A stretch of DNA of 35,572 nt from Bacteroidales bacterium (GTDB taxonomy: Bacteria; Bacteroidota; Bacteroidia; Bacteroidales; UBA12170), in NCBI GenBank assembly GCA_016744655.1, contig JADGDY010000033.1, positions 1 through 35,572 on the forward strand. The letters are read 5' to 3'. How positions within the stretch are numbered: position 1 is the first letter of the stretch; every line of letters starts with the position of its first letter. Below are positions 32,429-35,572 of the stretch, piece after piece. The notes under the pieces were generated by a model, which saw only the letters and a list, made by a program, of their open reading frames with translations, did no database searches and had not been told where the DNA came from. A program made the translations under genes and the position numbers.

Positions 32429-32626
32429 AGGCTCAGGGTAAACGCATCTTATTTCTTTGTGACTCCTAGCAAAAATCCCTATGTTCCTTTTTGGTACAGC
32501 TATTACACGACTTGTCACGAGAAGGGGGAAAGAAGACTCAAAGATTCTCAAAAATAATTTATCTATTTTACAGAAATTCAATCTGGTTGGAGGATTTATA
32601 TATTTAGATACGTTTGCCCTGGTCCT
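32429..32626. repeat. 198-bp element with imperfect terminal inverted repeats
   Basis: The 21-bp arms at 32429-32449 and 32606-32626 are complementary at 17 positions; the core CAGGGTAAACG (32434-32444) faces CGTTTGCCCTG (32611-32621). No ORF inside. It fills most of the gap between the Crp/Fnr gene and the GldL-like gene. Resembles a MITE or a structured element; not an IS I recognise. Confidence 0.65.
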
Positions 32627-32682
32627 ACTTCAGTAACCATTTTTTTATTGACATTATATGATATAGAAAATCGCAAATTGAT

Positions 32683-33114
32683 TTAAAACGGCTTGCTAAC
32701 AAATACTAAGACAGGTATTATATAAATAAGGGCAAACACAACTTTGCTAATAGTAATAAATTGTTTGTCTTTATTCATTAGTATGCTAAACATAAGTGTT
32801 AATGATGTTATGGTCAACATCCATGCTGATATGGTCACTAGAATACTACCTCCTGGCCAATTAGAAACTTTAAAAATAAAAGAAACAAGAAAAGCAAGCA
32901 TAGTGATGGGAACTATATACTCAGCAAATTTCGCACATGGTGAAGGGTCTATTGAATCCCTATGGAATAAGGAAATTACAAAATATAGGACACCAAATGT
33001 AGCACCAATTTGAATTAAAATATTCGCCCCAGGATAATGTAATGATTTAAAAAACACAGCAACTAATAATAGTATACCACCTAAGATACCAATGTAATCT
33101 TTATACTTTTTCAT
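32683..33114 (-). CDS. GldL-like small membrane protein
   Basis: 143 residues with four hydrophobic helices in two similar halves. The loop motif FKSLHYPGANIL (about 23-34) recurs as FKVSNWPGGSIL (about 81-92), echoing the FKxxHWPGA motif at the start of GldL, the T9SS/gliding motor stator. The cytoplasmic C-terminal domain of GldL is missing. Similar short proteins are found widely in Bacteroidota with no assigned role. It may have arisen by internal duplication of a helical hairpin. Confidence 0.6.
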   Translation of the reverse strand: MKKYKDYIGILGGILLLVAVFFKSLHYPGANILIQIGATFGVLYFVISLFHRDSIDPSPCAKFAEYIVPITMLAFLVSFIFKVSNWPGGSILVTISAWMLTITSLTLMFSILMNKDKQFITISKVVFALIYIIPVLVFVSKPF

Positions 33115-33536
33115 ATGAACTAAATTAATTTTACCTACTCATTAGGCTTTTCGGTTTTCGCCTTGTCTATATTATGAATTTTCATCTCCATATTTATTTG
33201 AGGGGTTAATACAGTTCGTGAAATTTGTGTTTTAATATGCGGTTTTGCATATGGTATAAATATCCAAAATACTTATAGAAACAATACTAAATCTTTATTT
33301 ATAAGCAGTTAGCAGTAAAGATATACTTATTTTCTCAAATGAGAGTAATACTGTCCAAAAAATGATCCATATTAAGAAAAGATTCTTCACTTCATTTCGA
33401 CAGGCTCAAAACAAGCATTGCTTTTTGCTCAGAAAGACTATGTATTAGAGAATGATACATAGGAAGAAGGGGTTTATGAATTGTATTTGAAAAAATCATC
33501 CGTAAATTAATAATCACACAATATGCTAGAATATCA
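33115..33536. other. Gene-free region before the MFS gene
   Basis: No ORF supported on either strand. It contains TTTCGACAGGCTCA (about 33397-33410), resembling fragments near 9167 and 9231, probably a worn dispersed repeat. Otherwise AT-rich with nothing recognisable. Confidence 0.4.
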
Positions 33537-33544
33537 ATATCTTT
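33537..33544 (+). promoter_or_regulatory. -7 box TATCTTTG of the MFS gene
   Basis: Exact match 26 bp before the ATG at 33571. The alternative GTG start at 33547 would be right at the transcription start, so the ATG is preferred. Confidence 0.65.
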
Positions 33545-33570
33545 GAGTGCATAAAACCAAAACAACAGCA

Positions 33571-34842
33571 ATGAAGCAAAAAAAAGCACCTTGGTATTTT
33601 CTCGTTTTACTCATTTTGGCTGGCGAATCTGTTTTTGTTGTTCCCTTTATCATTGTTCGTGTATTTCGACCAGCCGTACTAGAGGTTTTTAATTTAAGTA
33701 ACCTAGAACTTGGCTATTGCTTTTCTATTCTTGGTGTAGTCTCCTTCTTTTCTTATTTCTTTGGTGGGCCACTGGCCGATAAATACCCTCCTCGAAAACT
33801 AATTGCCACCGCGCTTTGGATGACGGCATTAGGAGGAGTCTATTATTATCAAATACCCAGCTATACCGGATTAAAAGTGTTGTATGGTTTTTGGGGATTT
33901 ACTACCATTTTCTTGTTTTGGGCTCCTATGATAAAAGCTGCAAGAGTTTGGGGTGGCACCACTTCACAAGGAAGGGCTTTTGGGTTTTTAGATGGTGGAC
34001 GAGGATTGGTTGGCGCCTTATTCGGATCTTTAGGTCTTCTTATTTTTTCAATGCTACTAGGTTCGGACCTTAATATGAGCAATACCGAAGAAACAGAAAA
34101 AGCATTGAAACAGGTCATCTTCTATTCATCCGTAATTGTGGCTGTCGTGGGTGTGTTTGTTTGGTTTTTTATGAAGTTCGATGATCAAACAGAAAAAGAT
34201 ACCACCATTGAAAAAATCAGACCATCACAAATTAAAGAAGTATTGCGATTACCTGCCGTTTGGTTATTGATGATCATTATATTATGCGCCTATATTGGTT
34301 ATAAAGTCACCGATATTGTTTCGCTCTATGCCCAAGAAGTCATGAATTACGACCATGTAGAATCTGCACAAATAGGAACTTTCTTACTTTATATGCGCAT
34401 GGTTATTGGTGTTTTGGTAGGATTATTGGCCGATAGAACAAAAACCACCTTATTGTTATTCATTAGTTTTTGCCTCACACTAATTGCTTCATTACTCAGC
34501 GCACTTGGTTTTATTTCAGCATCAACAACATTGCTGTTTATGATATCTATTTTGATATTATCCACAGGGGTTTATGCTGGTAGGTCATTGTATTTTGCCA
34601 TGATGGAAAAAGGAAAAATACCTGTCGTTCTCACTGGTACCGCCGTAGGGCTTATTTCACTAATTGGCTATACACCAGATATATTTATAGGTCCAATTAT
34701 GGGTTACCTAATAGACAGTTCACCCGGTGTCACCGGTCATCAACATGTATTTTGGATGTTGGGAGTATTTTCTTTTTTCGGAAGTATAGCTGCATTTATT
34801 TATCATCGGAAGTTTGGAGGGAAGAAAGGATTAATGATTTAA
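33571..34842 (+). CDS. MFS transporter
   Basis: 423 residues from the ATG, twelve hydrophobic helices. The first cytoplasmic loop carries GGPLADKYPPRKL, the MFS motif A, repeated in weaker form as GLLADRTKTTLL in the second half. The region GRAFGFLDGGRGLVGALFGS resembles YihN/YjjL-type organic anion transporters. Substrate unknown. A Crp/Fnr gene follows after 139 bp in the same orientation. Confidence 0.88.
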   Translation: MKQKKAPWYFLVLLILAGESVFVVPFIIVRVFRPAVLEVFNLSNLELGYCFSILGVVSFFSYFFGGPLADKYPPRKLIATALWMTALGGVYYYQIPSYTGLKVLYGFWGFTTIFLFWAPMIKAARVWGGTTSQGRAFGFLDGGRGLVGALFGSLGLLIFSMLLGSDLNMSNTEETEKALKQVIFYSSVIVAVVGVFVWFFMKFDDQTEKDTTIEKIRPSQIKEVLRLPAVWLLMIIILCAYIGYKVTDIVSLYAQEVMNYDHVESAQIGTFLLYMRMVIGVLVGLLADRTKTTLLLFISFCLTLIASLLSALGFISASTTLLFMISILILSTGVYAGRSLYFAMMEKGKIPVVLTGTAVGLISLIGYTPDIFIGPIMGYLIDSSPGVTGHQHVFWMLGVFSFFGSIAAFIYHRKFGGKKGLMI

Positions 34843-34951
34843 GGAAAAAATGATTGAATGTAAGAAGGAGCAAGCCTTTGTATCATTCTATCATTACATC
34901 ATTAAATTATTTTATCTATTGTAGAACTAGTACAGAAGTAAAAAACTTGCC

Positions 34952-34959
34952 TATTTTTG
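34952..34959 (+). promoter_or_regulatory. -7 box TATTTTTG of the last Crp/Fnr gene
   Basis: Exact TAnnTTTG match 22 bp before the ATG at 34982; suggests transcription independent of the MFS gene. Confidence 0.55.
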
Positions 34960-34981
34960 TATCAACCCAAAGCCACAAACC

Positions 34982-35554
34982 ATGCATAGATTAAGAGCAT
35001 ATATAGAGCAAATAGCTAGTGTTTCCGATAAAGATTGGGAGCTGTTTTCTTCATGCTTATTCAAACAGGATTTTTCAAAAAAACAACAGATATTAAAGGT
35101 TGGGCAAATAGAAAATCATATTTCATTTATTGAGGAGGGCATGGTAAGGGTATTTATCCCGAAAGAAGATCCGGAGAAAGAAATCACCTTTGGTTTTAGT
35201 TTTAAATATGAGTTTATTAGTGCCTACGATTCGTTTATTAGTCGTGAGCCCTCGCAATACCAATTGGAAGCCTTAAGCAATTGTGTAGTTTGGAGTATTT
35301 CTTATGAGGATTTGCAGAATGTCTATAATCAAACTTCCATAGGAAACCTCATTGGCAGACTCACGGCAGAAAGACTTTTTCTCATTAAATCTAATCGTGA
35401 ACAATCTTTACTTAATGAAAGCGCCGAACAGCGTTATTTCAACCTTTTTAATACACGTCCTGAGCTTTTCGAAAGCATTCCTTTAAAATATATTGCATCC
35501 TATATTGGTATCACTCCTCAGGCCTTGAGTCGAATTCGGAAGAAATCGCTTTAG
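34982..35554 (+). CDS. Crp/Fnr-family transcriptional regulator
   Basis: 190 residues. cNMP-binding barrel (about 25-110: FSKKQQILKVGQIENHISFIEEGMVRVFI, KEITFGFSFKYEF), a linker helix and the terminal HTH (YIASYIGITPQALSRIRKKSL). No FNR cysteines. It resembles the other two paralogues in length and HTH but is clearly diverged. The window ends 18 bp after its stop, so partners downstream cannot be seen; the upstream MFS gene is a possible target. Confidence 0.87.
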   Translation: MHRLRAYIEQIASVSDKDWELFSSCLFKQDFSKKQQILKVGQIENHISFIEEGMVRVFIPKEDPEKEITFGFSFKYEFISAYDSFISREPSQYQLEALSNCVVWSISYEDLQNVYNQTSIGNLIGRLTAERLFLIKSNREQSLLNESAEQRYFNLFNTRPELFESIPLKYIASYIGITPQALSRIRKKSL

Positions 35555-35572
35555 AATTCAGGTAAAAAACAA

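Noticed and set aside
33547-33570. GTG start of the MFS transporter
   Set aside because: It lies only 3 bp after the -7 box, so it would be at or before the transcription start.
1-35572. tRNA or rRNA genes
   Set aside because: I looked for GTTC-type T-loops followed by acceptor ends and for rRNA-like conserved stretches and found none convincing.

Overview
The window reads as AT-rich chromosomal DNA from a member of the Bacteroidota. Several independent signs agree. Three proteins end in, or largely consist of, type IX secretion (T9SS) type A sorting domains. There is a TonB receptor with a CarboxypepD_reg-like N-terminus, a LytS/LytTR two-component pair and a GldL-like membrane protein. Many genes are preceded by the Bacteroidota -7 box TAnnTTTG rather than a Shine-Dalgarno sequence. 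I cannot fix the genus. No rRNA, tRNA, CRISPR array, transposase or integrase was seen.

Layout. 1-2207 (minus): a metal-handling operon of lipoprotein, SigZ-like sigma factor with vicinal Cys pairs, MerT-like Cys-rich membrane protein and the start of an ArsP/SO_0444-type permease (cut by the window edge). 2264-2866: a membrane SEC-C zinc protein. 2971-6815 (minus): an AlbA_2/ATPase-fold regulator, a KefF/KefG-type quinone reductase and a Kef-type K+/H+ antiporter, probably co-transcribed. 6928-9012 (minus): a 58-residue winged-helix protein, then a Crp/Fnr - DMT (YdcZ) - GNAT operon. 9325-14035 (plus): a small ORF overlapping a LytS-type kinase, a LytTR regulator and a TonB receptor.

14065-15776 (minus) is the most interesting part. 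An AAA/ABC-type ATPase overlaps a small protein with a D...ExK...Q nuclease-like motif. The two-gene cassette lies between the intact 3' end of the TonB receptor and a second, slightly diverged copy of that 3' end. This looks like an inserted, possibly anti-phage, module.

16190-20706 is mostly housekeeping: folA, an MBL-fold hydrolase and ribF on minus; a small conserved protein, queA and a GNAT on plus. 20908-21282 is a mini T9SS sorting-domain protein; 21482-22396 is glutaminase. 22419-26114 is an AraC regulator divergent from an ABM monooxygenase - secreted AhpD-like - NfsB-like nitroreductase operon, followed by a hairpin element and an SDR; this looks like an electrophile/quinone stress cluster. 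26286-27161 is a radical SAM protein with a CX4CX2C motif. 27686-30539 (minus) holds two T9SS cargo proteins (beta-helix and YCF48-like propeller). 30649-32373 (minus) holds a Crp/Fnr regulator, a secreted alpha/beta hydrolase and a 51-codon ORF. 32683-33114 is a GldL-like membrane protein; 33571-35554 (plus) is an MFS transporter followed by another Crp/Fnr regulator.

The long intergenic gaps are not empty. At least four hold inverted-repeat or dispersed elements of about 90-200 bp (11257-11348, 25191-25295, 27375-27554, 32429-32626). Two of them are related copies in opposite orientation. Another short dispersed repeat (45 bp) carries a promoter (7096-7140 and 9067-9111).
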